The notes under the pieces: generated by a model
Database searches by the model: none
What the model was told of the DNA's origin: nothing
The model's input: the letters and a program-made list of their open reading frames with translations, nothing else
Shown: positions 1 through 10,342 of the stretch, one piece after another
Layout: every line of letters begins with the position of its first letter
Numbering within the stretch: the stretch's first letter is position 1
DNA from: Kappaphycus alvarezii
Taxonomy: Eukaryota; Rhodophyta; Florideophyceae; Gigartinales; Solieriaceae
Direction of reading: 5' to 3'
Assembly (NCBI GenBank): GCA_002205965.3
Contig: NADL03000677.1
Span: 434,001-498,000 of the forward strand
Length of the DNA: 64,000 nt
Program-made: the position numbers and the translations under genes

Positions 1-182
1 CGAGATAGTATCAGTGACGCAAAGCTGTACTTCGAAATTGACGAGGCAACGAGCACTGCGCTACCCTGTGCAGGAAGGGCGGTGGAGTTCCCTACTGCAA
101 AAAGTGCTCTGCATATCCACAGTCCGACGAAAGAAGTAGGAGCGACTATGTCGCAAAGAATTCCGATTGGTCCATCTGCATG
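1..182 (-). pseudogene. Copia aspartic protease fragment of element C
   Basis: On the minus strand, near 180-100, the reading is DGPIGILCDIVAPTSFVG. The same place in element B reads DGRPLGMLCDTGAPSSVVG. The protease would cut the Gag-Pol precursor, with the DTGA aspartate as catalytic residue. Here the aspartate stays but the following TG has become IV, which breaks the family motif. The fragment runs off the window. No start codon is expected because the protease is part of a polyprotein. Confidence 0.6.
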
Positions 183-477
183 CCTCTTGGTGAGATGAGA
201 GAGATGTATATCGGATATATCGATTTCGATGCAGTCTGGTCTATATTGAACCACATGAATAGAGCAGCTTGGGTCGAAGAAAACTAAGGTGCTTAAAATT
301 CCGCCGTTGAATTGAAAATACTGTACAGAAGGCTTGACAGGAGTATCCAACGCGGAAGAGATTCTTTGTATGTATATATCCTGCTCGAGGCCATCCAAGG
401 TGTCCGAAAGAGAGATACGATCAGTGAAATCGCAATCATTCAGGTCTATAGAGGTATTGTAGTGCGAGTCAAACTCG

Positions 478-2282
478 TCAATATTCGGCAGAGTAGTTCG
501 ACAAAGTTTTGAAATCCTCATTATCGTGCTGGGAATCTTCATCGGCGTGATTGTCATCACTTTCATTTTCGGCATCAATAAAATCAGAAAAGAAATGTAC
601 GGGTTTCTCTACATTCGCTATATGTGGACGTGCATTCCTAGTCGGGTCCGGGTTGGTACACCGGTGAACAGGATGCCGGAGGCGATCAAACTTTACGCAC
701 AAGCCTTTAAACATAGCCTTTTCGAAATACTCGAAAGTGTGGGAGGCTGCCGTACTTCCTCCGAGGAGGTTGCTTTGTCGCTGCCGATTCTGACGTCCAA
801 ATTGACGCTTGTTTCACCCGAAATGCATGAAAGCAGTGACGGAGGGCCCATATGTGGCGTGTTGAAGATCGAGGGTAGAGCTCTCCCTATTCACCAACTT
901 GAATTACCTCAGCCATTGAGCGGAATCTTGCAAGGAATGAACCAAACTTATGAAATTATACTTGTGCGCAGTGATGCACTTGCTAGGGAACTGTGTCCAT
1001 TCCGTGAATTCAGTAACTCCTTTCCGCGCATAGTCAGTTTTTTGGGCGTCCAAACGAAAGTTTCTCGGGCACTGCAGAGCTAGGACATTGACATGCTCAA
1101 CCAGTTTCTTCAACCCGATAGAGAAGTCGGAAATGTCGTTCTCGTTCATAAAATAAAAAAAGCGTAGTGTTTCCGATTTCCATTTTACCCGCATTCGTCT
1201 ATAATCGCTCGCATATTCCTGGGTCATGATGCAAGCCATGTCACCGAAAGACTGGATACCAAGATCGAAGAAGTGGTCAGGAAAGAGGTTGCAGGCGGGG
1301 CATGACGAAAAGCGCAGGGAGAAGAATTCCGACTTCTGCGTTCGAGAAAGTTGATACAGACGGGCATAAAGTCACATTCGAAGAGTCTTTTCAGTGTATT
1401 TCGATAGCTCGACAGAGAAAAGAGTGTATATTTGAAAAATGACTGGACTTAACTAGACTTGCGGGGAACGTCAGTGATGCGTGGTGAAGGATGTCCGCGG
1501 CCAAGATCATCGAGTTCTACATCGGCACGATAGAAGTTGGATGGGCGATATTGTTCTCTGGAGCGGTACTCTTCTGCATTATGGGCGACATGAGTGCCTT
1601 GATTTCGTTCTTAAAGTTACATAAGACATTCATTTGCGGCAGTGTCTAAGTTCTCTGTCGGGAGAGCGATAAGCTCCGTCTTGGTGATAGGATCGGAAAA
1701 TCCCCGGAGGATCGTTTCCATCGCTATCTTTTCTTCAGTATTGTGTAAATTGTCGTGAGGGTTTCTTCTGCACCGAATCAGTGGGGAAATATGGTGAAAT
1801 GAATGATTCAGGACCGAACCAATTGCGGGTCCTGGCAACGTTTTCCAATACCATCTTGAATGTGACACTGTTGGATCCGATCAAGTAGCACATCCAAACG
1901 TGTAAGAGAATCCTTTCGTATCTCACAGTACTTGCGGAGCAGCAACAGAAAGAGTGTAGTGATCTGGGACCAAAGCAAACGAAAACATCTCCGGGAACCG
2001 ATGCAGTTCGCGAATTGGGAACAAAGGCATTTCGAAGTATTCACCGGAGAAGATTTAGGCAATTGGTGGCAACAGATCTTCTAGAAAATAAGAGAAAACA
2101 TCTATGGGGAGAAGATCAAATGATCCTTCGCCGCTTGAGTCCGTGGGGTTGAACGTTTCCAAAGTGGAATTGGCAGCTTGAAATAGACGTAGCGGGAGAC
2201 TATCATTGAAAGTTGATGAATTTAACATCTTCATGAGAAGACCGGCCTTCCCATTCAGCTGTATTCGGGTAGTTACCGGCAT
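478..2282 (-). pseudogene. Copia gag of element C, frameshifted
   Basis: The gag polyprotein would form the particle shell in a live element. The N-terminal piece (start codon at 2282, reading MPVTTRIQ) resembles the start of gag of element B at 30794 (shared LLMKML/ILKMIF and YFLEDLLPP/YMADLLLAP positions). A second piece around 2055-1990 reads EYFEMPLFPI, matching EYFSIPLFPV in B. The core at 904-1239 shares KLVEHVN and VTEFTEW with LVEHVN and VTEFQEW of B. The knuckle piece at 478-714 reads CVKFDRLRHPVHRC where B has CVKCGNPCNPQHRC, so one cysteine is lost. An acidic Asp/Glu-rich tail follows. Several frame changes and stops separate the pieces. Confidence 0.75.
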
Positions 2283-2363
2283 CTGTAGACGACTCTATTC
2301 CTTGAAGATCAAATGACGTTGGATCTTGAGAAGATTTACAAAGAGTGGAACAAGAATCCGGAT

Positions 2364-2735
2364 TGTTGCGTGCTCACCTTTGTACAAACTCGAGTCTTTA
2401 ACTGTGCGATCAGTTTGCCGGGTAGCGACCCGTCGTAGAGCATAGAAAGTGCAATAAAGTATGTAATAAATAATAGGAAATCTAGGGATGAGCTGAACGA
2501 ACGGCGGTGGGTTCCAGCTGCTTTACTCGTAGATCTACAGCAATAAGCCATCTGTGCCTTCAAAGTAGCAGTTTAATGCTATGTGCTTAAAAGCTTCGAG
2601 GTACTTCCCAGAGCGAAGTCCTTTGGCAATAAAGAAGGCTACAAGAACACTACACGATACCAGGCGTTTTGTATCTGCTTTCTCTCTGGAAAACATGCGC
2701 TGCATTAGCTTTGTCCCGCTGCTGGAGACCGACAC
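2364..2735 (-). repeat. Probable 5' LTR of copia element C
   Basis: At 2354-2363 the sequence reads GAATCCGGAT, followed by TGTTGCGTGCTCACC. In element B the bases GAATCTGGAT stand directly before its LTR start TGTCGTGCTACCC. This places the inner edge of the LTR of element C at 2364. Weak further similarity to the LTR of element B is visible (ACTGTGCGATCAG against ACTGTACAATCAG). The outer edge is not determined; the end given is a guess near a GACACA at 2731-2736. No second copy lies in the window. Confidence 0.4.
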
Positions 2736-2922
2736 AATAAAATTGTGGGCGTCTAGGCGGAGGAAAAGGACGGGGAGTGGTGGTAGATTCTTGACAGTCC
2801 TTGGGTGGCTGAAGATCACTCATTCTCTGGGCTGTAAAAACAGACCAGTTTCAAAGGCTCAGAGGATCCGATTCTTAGGTATGAAGTGGTTAACGAAGCT
2901 AGATTAAGGCCGAAGCCGGTTT

Positions 2923-3479
2923 TGTTGTGGAATGTCGGAGGACATACTAAGGCAAGGCACACACCTGTACGAGCCAGTCTCCGATAGGGGCAGTATCTCC
3001 GTCGATACCAAGGGGGTGGTTCCACTTTTTGTAGAAACTGAATCACTTAAGCGCCAGGGGTGCCGCGGCCTGAAAAAAATAAAAGGAGTAAAAGAAAAGA
3101 GTAAAAGAAGATAAAGGAGGAACGCGTAATCCTGAAGGAATACCAAGTTAAAGGGGACAAACGCGAGCGAAAGAAGCCAGGTAATAGCCAACGATTTCTC
3201 GCTTGATGGGCAAAGGGCCCAAGGTACCAAGAGTTGGGAGCTTGATCAAGAGCCGGTACCGGGATGCTTCTTTAGCTAGGGTCGCGAGCTCAAGGAGCGA
3301 CTATAAATACTAGTCAGACTTCGTCTATTCGATCTACAATAAACTACTTATCTGCTCAGAAAGTGACTTTCAGGCCCAGAAGGGCGTAGCTAGATCCTAA
3401 TTAGTGATTAATGTCCGCGACGCTTGGTCCAATTAGCGGGGTCCCCTGGGCTCCCATCAGATACCTGACTCGGATCTAT
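2923..3479. repeat. Possible solo LTR, family unknown
   Basis: The stretch begins TGTTGTGGAATGTCGG and is richer in GC than its right flank. It has a purine-rich middle, a TATAAATA box at 3301-3309 and an AATAAA at 3338-3343, spaced as TATA box and polyadenylation signal usually are in fungal LTRs. I found no matching copy, no clear CA end and no target duplication. The right edge is a guess. Open frames inside it look like shadows. Confidence 0.3.
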
Positions 3480-3503
3480 CAGGGGAACGGCTGGTCTAAC
3501 CTT

Positions 3504-3887
3504 TCAGTCCTTACAGTTAGGGCTGAATCTGTAGGCAGCGGAAAATAATTCCAAATTTTGATCACCAATATATATCACCTCCTGTCCCCACTGTACTGTG
3601 ATCTCATATTGCACTACTTGGGGGCGCTGGAAGTGACTCACAGTAGCGAAATATTTATACTGTACGTTAGACCGACCGGAGCAGCCCCAGCGCTGGCGAC
3701 GTTTTGGGCGATTAAATACTGTAAATAGGTAGCTTAATCGACCTAATGTAATGACAGTCTTCTCATACCAAACATTCAATGGAAAGAGACTCTTTTTAAA
3801 AAGAGTTTCCCGCACAGATTCGTCTTTGCTAAAGCAGTCATTCGTATTTAGTATTGATTCTTTTGGCAAAGCCAAATACTCCACCAC
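3504..3887 (-). CDS. Unassigned 127-residue open frame
   Basis: A minus-strand frame of 127 codons starts at 3887 and ends at 3504. I do not recognise the product. It has a basic centre (RPKRRQRWGCSGRS), a Tyr/Phe/Gln-rich second half and no evident signal peptide or membrane segment. It lies right beside the possible solo LTR, so it may be a remnant of the same or another retroelement rather than a host gene. The length is above chance for this composition but not decisive. Confidence 0.2.
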   Translation of the reverse strand: MVEYLALPKESILNTNDCFSKDESVRETLFKKSLFPLNVWYEKTVITLGRLSYLFTVFNRPKRRQRWGCSGRSNVQYKYFATVSHFQRPQVVQYEITVQWGQEVIYIGDQNLELFSAAYRFSPNCKD

Positions 3888-3984
3888 AGTTTCAATAGAG
3901 CTGCTTTAGCTAAACTATAGTACCGTTCGTACATATCTTTATTAAAAGCCCCTCAAAAACTCAGCGATACTGATTAAGTCCTTT

Positions 3985-4720
3985 TGCATTGAAATGCTCA
4001 CCCAAAATACCACTTCAATCCCAATTAACTCTCCTCCCAACCGTCTCCTCGTCTAACCTACTCCTCTTAAAAAGTTTTTCCAACTCAACTTCCTCTACCT
4101 CGAGACCGCTCCCTATCCAATCTGCTACCCTTCGAACCCGTTCTGAACCCAAGCTTATTTATATCGAGTCTTCTTTCCTCCTAAGCTTCTTCCCTCCGAT
4201 AACGGTCTCCACCTCACTTCTTATCATACTGCCTCACTTATCTAGCCTTACCTACCTATCCTCACCCTACCACACTAAAATTTACCGCGTTTGACTACAT
4301 ACCAGCCCATTCAACATACCTCACCCTACCCCCCCTAAATTCCATCGCACTCACCCGACCTTACCTTATACAGCCTGAATTAATCTCATTACATCCTTCA
4401 ATATGCAGCTTTATCCGGCCCAACCATATATTGCCTCAACTCACCTCCATGCTACCCATCTCCCATGAACTCCCTCAATCTAATAATAATTTTCAGGTCT
4501 TATCCCCCTCTACCCAAGCGCCATCATATCAAAGCTTTTCACTACCCCTCTCAAGCTTCACACTTCTCTAAAGCCTCTGCAGCCTCAGAACCTTCAAACC
4601 TGAATCCGCATAGAATATTTCCCGCCAAAACCTTACTTTGACCCAATCTCAAGCCACTATCGATCATAACTCACTCTTCGTTCAGGTGCCACAACCGAAA
4701 GCCTCATTGAAAAAAAAATA
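3985..4720. other. G-poor, C/T-rich strand-asymmetric stretch
   Basis: Over about 700 bases the + strand is dominated by C, T and A with very little G (runs such as CTCACCCTACCCCCCC and CCTCTACCTCGAG). An open frame of 101 codons at 3989-4294 is rich in Ser, Leu, Pro and Thr, as expected from composition alone. I see no repeat unit with a fixed period and no recognisable protein. Confidence 0.5.
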
Positions 4721-7700
4721 TTACTAAGCAAAAAAACCATAATTATCGCCCAACACTCTCTCGAACGGGCTCAACTGAGATTATCACATTCGAGGAAGTC
4801 GTTTCAACAAATATATAAATCTAACCTTGCGCCATCATAAACAAGAAGTCAAAGTTACTATTGACGTGTTTGAGTATTTCAATAAAGCCATGGATGGAAA
4901 AATACAGTAGAAGTGCGTAATATGTCTTGAGCGATTCATTTTAAGAAGCAGCATCGTTTTTTCTCCCGACTTGCCAAAAATAACGGATTCTTGTCAAAAT
5001 GAAAAACCTACGTATAAGTCCAACAGAAAGGTTAACATATCCTTACGAAAAACATAAGAAGACATATTATGTCATTTATCTCCCTGAAAGAGAATATCGG
5101 TATCTTGTTCGAAAACGTCGTTATGATGTCCAGGGAGACCATTCTGCGGCGAAATTTTTCTGAAAGGAGGAAGTATTTGCTCGCATGAAGCCCATAATTT
5201 CCGATAGTAGAGAAATAATTGCGTTGAATGCGGACTTTAGTTGTCCGCAGTGAAGTGGAGATACATACAAATAACGGATCCCTGAATTGACTAACACTGG
5301 AAAATTAAAATATTGTTATTAGGTGTCTTGCGCCTCATATGCTACATGGAACTTCCGATTTTTAGAAGGTCATAGAAAACGTCGCCGAATACTCTAAATA
5401 TTTCAAAAATCAGATTTATGACTACTGAAAACACATATGATATTATTTCTGGAACCAAAATGCCCCAGAGGCAGTTTAAAATAGAGCCATTAGTGAAAAT
5501 TTCTGGCCTTTTCCACATACGTTGTCTGACGCACATCGTGAGGTTGGCTCTAAAAGAATGTCTAAGATCAGTTAATGCAGATATTTCTTGCATTCGAAAT
5601 ACTACCAGATCCTTAGTTCTAAGAGTGACCACTTGTATTGTGTACAAATGGATCCCGAAGAAACATAGGTGACGGTCCAGAACGTAGACTATAAAATTAG
5701 TTGGCTATCTACATATGATATGGTTTAGCAAGCATAAAGCCTTGAAAATCCTTTAATATAGCTATTTTTTTGTACTGGATCTTTCTATTAATGTTGAATG
5801 AGACAAAGAGTGGAAACTTGTTATAAAGGTCTGAGAATTTCTTCCTTTTGCTGTCACGAAAAAGAGCTCATCCCAAAACTATGTAATCTACATCATGTAC
5901 AACCCGGCACTTAAATTTTTCATTCAGAGAAGTGAAATTTGTGCATAATGTTACAATTATTTGCTTGTTAAACTTCTTGTAGTATTATAAGCGAAGTGCT
6001 GAAATACAAATACCTTCTAAAGTCCGGCGCTGATCTTCCTTCCAGAATTGTTAACCTGCGCGCTCATAAGTATTTGATTGAAGGTAGGTACTTAATTCGG
6101 AGAGAAATTTCGGAGTAAAGTTTCATTAATGCGCTTCCTGCCAATCTATCCAGTTGTTTGAACCCTTTTGAACAAGAAAATACTGAAAATTAATAAAACA
6201 TATCTACCATAGCTAGTACGGGTAAATGAATTGGCCTAACTTGGTGCAACGGAAGATGGGATGTTCCATTGTTATGTTCCATATATATATTGTTCCTTCC
6301 TTAAATCTAATTCTTATAGTTGTAAAAAGTAATGTGAACATTTTTCATCTTTTGAGAAAGTTGCTCATAGTATAGTGAAAATTAGACCCATAGATGCTCC
6401 AAGTGAGTAGTTTTTTTTACTTGCGGATGCTGCAGTGTTCCCCAGGCGGAGGCTTATTTGTGAAAAATCTATTTCTTCTTTTGCAATGCTAAGATAATGT
6501 TGTTCATTACTGAAGTATACAAGATCAAAATCCGAGCACCTTCCCACCCCTGTGAATAATAAAGAATATTTCTTACTTAGGTCACTTGCTTATCGGTTGC
6601 GACTTGCAAAATTATCTTATTTACACTATAACTTCAAAACCCCGTATAAGACCTGTAATCATCAAACTTCCACCAAAAAGACCCATTCACGGGTCTTTAT
6701 CCCAGAGAAAATAGACATAGCTGGCTTTCCCCAAAACTTGTCAATAAAATTCTAGTTTTTCTGCAAATCCGTGTGTACCGTATCTTTTGTGTCTAAATCA
6801 TAGCCATTTCTGGACAGGTCAGAAGGCCGGAGAAAGTACTCTCTGCAATAATTAAAGGAGCTATAAAATAGCGAGAAGGCCGTGAGTGGGGAGACCAGGC
6901 GTTGGAGAAAGCGAGGGATACACTAATGTGATGTGGAAGGGTTTGAATGGACGAGTTAGGTTTATTGCATGCGGAAATGACTTGCAATATGTATGATTGA
7001 TCTGTCAAGGCCCCATTTTTGGATCTACAGATTTGATACGCCCCTTCGCAGGGCCATTTCATGGCCTTGAGAGAAATTTAAACACTGAAATCATTATCTC
7101 ATCTTTTCTATATCGTGTTTTTCTGCCTTCCCTGTGAGTCTACAAGAGTCACCAAATATCTCGATGAAACGATTTATGGCTTTCTATTTCTCTAATCTTG
7201 GCTACTGACTCACTAGTTAGCATTTTTAGGCTCACTCCATGCATACTGTGGGACTGAAGAAACGGTACAACATCTTTGAATGTAGTAAAAGTACAAGACT
7301 CGTGGTAATGAGTTTGCATATTTGATACTTTTATCACCGCATATCTCCTAAAATTTGCTTGCTTGTCATTCACTACCAGCTTCTCAGCCCCCTATTCGCA
7401 GTGAACGAATAAACTAGAATGGCTTTTCAATATATCCCGATGCCTCCCCATGAACTTTTGAATGGGAGATGCTATAAAATCCGTGGAGTTACGGAAAAAG
7501 ATATCCCTCAGCAGCCCGAACGCAGAATTAATTCCCTTTTCAGTGAAATTGAAAAAATTTTACGCGTAGATAATTTCAGAAAATTAGAACTTCACTGTGG
7601 GTGATAAAAAAGCAGGCTTGTGAAACTTTGAATACTCCCACAACCTCAGCACAGTACATTTCGTGGTTAGATCAGTAAAATTAAATATGAGTATTAGTAA

Positions 7701-8030
7701 GGGGAGTTCATTTGACCTCTTACACCGAAATTTCGACTGTTGCTCAACTTAGGACACATCACGCGCTCAAATGCCGAAAGGACACATCAAAGGATTCTCA
7801 AAGGACAATTTTCACCAATGAGTATGGAGATGGAAACTCGCGATGTTGTGCCTCATCATTCGATGATAAAAAGGACGTTCGTTACTTTCTACATCGTCAA
7901 AATCATTGGTCATCTCCGCATACAAAACAATTCAAACCAACACAAACCTCTGCAGTTTACTTACGGAAAGTAACAGAATTGGTATTTAATCCTTCGCTTT
8001 CAACTTTAATGGACTCAGCAACGCTGACTC
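4721..8030. other. AT-rich stretch, no gene assigned
   Basis: Only short open frames are present on either strand (for example 5342-5647 minus, 6365-6547 minus, 6793-7062 minus, 7149-7373 minus, 7712-8035 plus), none with a motif I can name. The part from about 7.7 kb could belong to the poorly preserved N-terminus of the transposase that becomes readable at 8.16 kb. Confidence 0.4.
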
Positions 8031-8159
8031 CCTAGGTTTGTTCCAATTCTAGAAGTAACATGTAGCTGTTGTGGAAAAATTGTAACATGGCCGTTATCAT
8101 AGACAGAAACCAGCCGAAATGGTAACTCAGTTACTGCCATACTGGTTACCTGTGTCAGG

Positions 8160-8997
8160 CTACGTCGGCTGGCGTCTCCTGCACGATAATTTGATTTGAA
8201 TATGCCTTTTGGAAAACATAGTTGCCAGTTTCGGAAGATTTATGGAAGTCTATGACCGGAGGGCTTCTCTGCCCGGAGGGCATAGAATGGCGTTTAATGC
8301 CATTGCAAAAGTTTTATTAGTGCCGTTCTAATCCCGTAATTCATGCAAGAAAAACCGCCGTTGTATGGAAAATAAATTCAATCGAAAATAAAGGGTCCAA
8401 TAAACTGTGTAGGCTTCACCGAAGGCACAGTCGTCGGAATTGCCCGTCCTAGTTTTAACCATTTGATGCTGTTCGTAGCACCATTGGCAATTAGTGAAAG
8501 CTTTCTATGAAGTTCCAGTCAGTAACGGCACCAGATGTATAGATTATTCACACATTTGGCCCTGCATAAGGCCGTCGCCATGACTGGACGATGTACACCA
8601 GAGGCAACTTTAAGCATCTATTATCGTCATTGATGAAAGTTGGAGGGCCGCAGTTTTGCTTATGTGGAAATTCAGGTTATATTCAGAGGTGTTTCTACAA
8701 GTAACGTTCGAAGGAAGCCACTTGCAACAATTCAAGGCCGCTTTTAACAAGAAAATTAGTGGTCGAAGAGTGACTGTATAATGGTAGTTCAAAGAGATAA
8801 AAGCCTACTTTACTGCGGTAGATTTCAAGCGTAAAATGAAAGTGCAAGAATCCCCTGTGGGGTTTCTTTATCTTACAGCTATCCTTTACTATAATCTCAG
8901 GGTTTATTTATACTTCCCTCAAACATCTTTACACTTCCAATGTGTCCCGCCGAGTATTGACCGTTATATCAAGCTAGAAGACATGAATCATCAGTAG
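8160..8997 (+). pseudogene. DDE (Harbinger/DDE_4-type) transposase, decayed
   Basis: Joining frames by eye only as far as needed to recognise the family: LRRLASPARY near 8160, GFTEGTVVGIARPSFNH near 8410, MKFQSVTAP then HTFGP and GRRHDWTMYTR near 8515-8605, GNSGYIQR near 8675, FNKKISGRRVTV near 8740, and FKEIKAYFTAVDFKRKMKV with PPSIDRYI up to the stop at about 8997. This order (xDGTV, KFQS, GRRHD, GDxGY, RVxVEW) is that of a DDE_4 transposase, which cuts and joins DNA ends. The first Asp reads Glu here (TEGT), the third-acid region reads V-stop-W, and at least five stops or frameshifts interrupt it. No TE boundary was found. Confidence 0.7.
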
Positions 8998-9091
8998 AAT
9001 GTTTTTATTTATTTGAGCACGGGCCCGAGGAACGAGGGAAAAGTCCGCAGTGCGCTGTGCCTGAGGCGAGGACAGAGCAAAATAAGACTAA

Positions 9092-10271
9092 CTATGCATT
9101 TTTGTGGTATTTATTTAATCCGAGACGATCGTAAAACAGCAGTTTCCTACTTCTTGGAAAAGCCTCAATCATGAGCTTGCGCTTTTCCAGCTCAAGCTTC
9201 TGGGATGATTCAGGCTCAAGCATCCGCTCAACTCTATGTTTCTCTCTTTTGCTTGCTTCTAATGCTATACGCTCCCGTTTCAAAATGAGCCTGCCCCTTT
9301 CTTCTTCCATATTAGCGAGATCCGCATCCCAGAGATGCAAGGTAAACCTGTCCATCTCACCAAACGCGAAGGCACCACGGACCTTTCTCGGTTTTTTGCG
9401 AGGACAAGGAGACCTTGACTCTGGCACATTAGTATCATCCTCCGATCTTTCATTATTGCGAAGTCATGTGGATATCATCATTAACTCTCTACCAAAACTC
9501 TCTTTCGCGACGTCGATTTCTTTCACAGTTTTCTTCTGTTGACCTTTTTGCAGCTCTTGATCGTCTCTTGCCTCCCTCATTGACAACAAAAGCTTGTCCA
9601 GTTCCCCGACTTCTCCACCGATCCCAGACCGCAACTGATCCCTTTTATACGACTTGTCAAACGCAGATTGAAGACATTTGTATCTGTCTTGCTCGCACTT
9701 AGCGGAGATGGGTTGATTAGCTTTCCAAGTGGCATTAGCACTTCAGCAACCACTTAAAGAGACTTTAAAACATTTCCATATGTTGCAATGTATACCTTTG
9801 CTGCTGCGGCCTCCGTAATGTTGATAAGGTCTCCTGCAGTTGTGAAATGTGAGTGAAGACGTTTTTTCTCTATTTCTGCACTAAGACACTGCGAATTGCT
9901 CCCTATAACAATTGAAGCACTATTAATTGCCTCCATCGCAAATTCAGTCGATGGCTGTGTGGGGATGTTCGGTTCAAGCGTTGCGCTAATAGATGGGATT
10001 CGTGAAGAAACGGCGACATGGGTGGTCAGCATGCTATTTGCGGGAAGTAGTTATCTGCCGGGATGACAGGGCGTGGAAATTTTGGCGGCGATAGATGATC
10101 GGCGGGGCTGGAACGGGAGATTGGTGGGGGATGATGAGGTTCTCGGCGCGGTTGCGGTGATGGTCGGAGGCTGCGTTTGGGTGAGTTGTCTGCGCGGATG
10201 GGGGTTGTTGTATAATGGCCGTGAGTCAATTGACAATGTTCCGGCGAAAAAAAAATTTCACGACTGTTCAC
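9092..10271 (-). pseudogene. SANT/MYB-like transposon partner protein, decayed
   Basis: From the right on the minus strand: a Pro/Arg-rich N-terminus (10271-10026), then a MYB-like part with GDLINITEAAAAKVYIA and, after a stop where a Trp would be expected, VVAEVLMPLGKLIN (about 9850-9690), then SAKCEQDRYKCLQ and GGEVGELDKLLLSMREARDD, and last a charged coiled coil ending ELEKRKLMIEAF near 9150. In PIF/Harbinger elements this second protein binds DNA and helps import the transposase. I see at least two stops (near 9755 and 9470) and one frameshift (near 9700). Start codon uncertain. Confidence 0.6.
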
Positions 10272-10342
10272 TAATTAGTGCGATTTCATCATTTCTTTTC
10301 ACGAGAACATTCCATATTTCTGCAATTCTTTACAGCCTGTAA

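Larger units (their letters stand above)
1..2363 (-). mobile_element. Copia element C, internal region, cut by window edge
   Basis: Read on the minus strand this stretch contains, in order from the right, a gag N-terminus, a gag core, a gag knuckle region and the start of a protease. Each part aligns by eye with the corresponding part of copia element B at 25.6-31.2 kb. The order gag then protease and the position of an LTR-like start at 2364 fit the 5' half of a Ty1/copia element whose integrase, reverse transcriptase and 3' LTR lie outside the window. Frames change several times and the protease site is altered, so it is a dead copy. Confidence 0.75.
8160..10271. mobile_element. PIF/Harbinger-type transposon relic 1 (convergent pair)
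   Basis: A DDE transposase on + (ending about 8997) and a SANT/MYB-like protein on - (ending 9092) converge, with their 3' ends about 95 bases apart. PIF/Harbinger elements characteristically carry exactly these two genes. I could not identify terminal inverted repeats or a 3-bp target duplication, so the limits given are those of the readable coding parts. Both genes carry stops and frameshifts, so the element is dead. Confidence 0.6.

Noticed and set aside
10073-10342. 89-codon + open frame
   Set aside because: Antisense to the Pro-rich N-terminus of the MYB-like partner; Gly/Val/Trp content reflects GC-rich antisense text.
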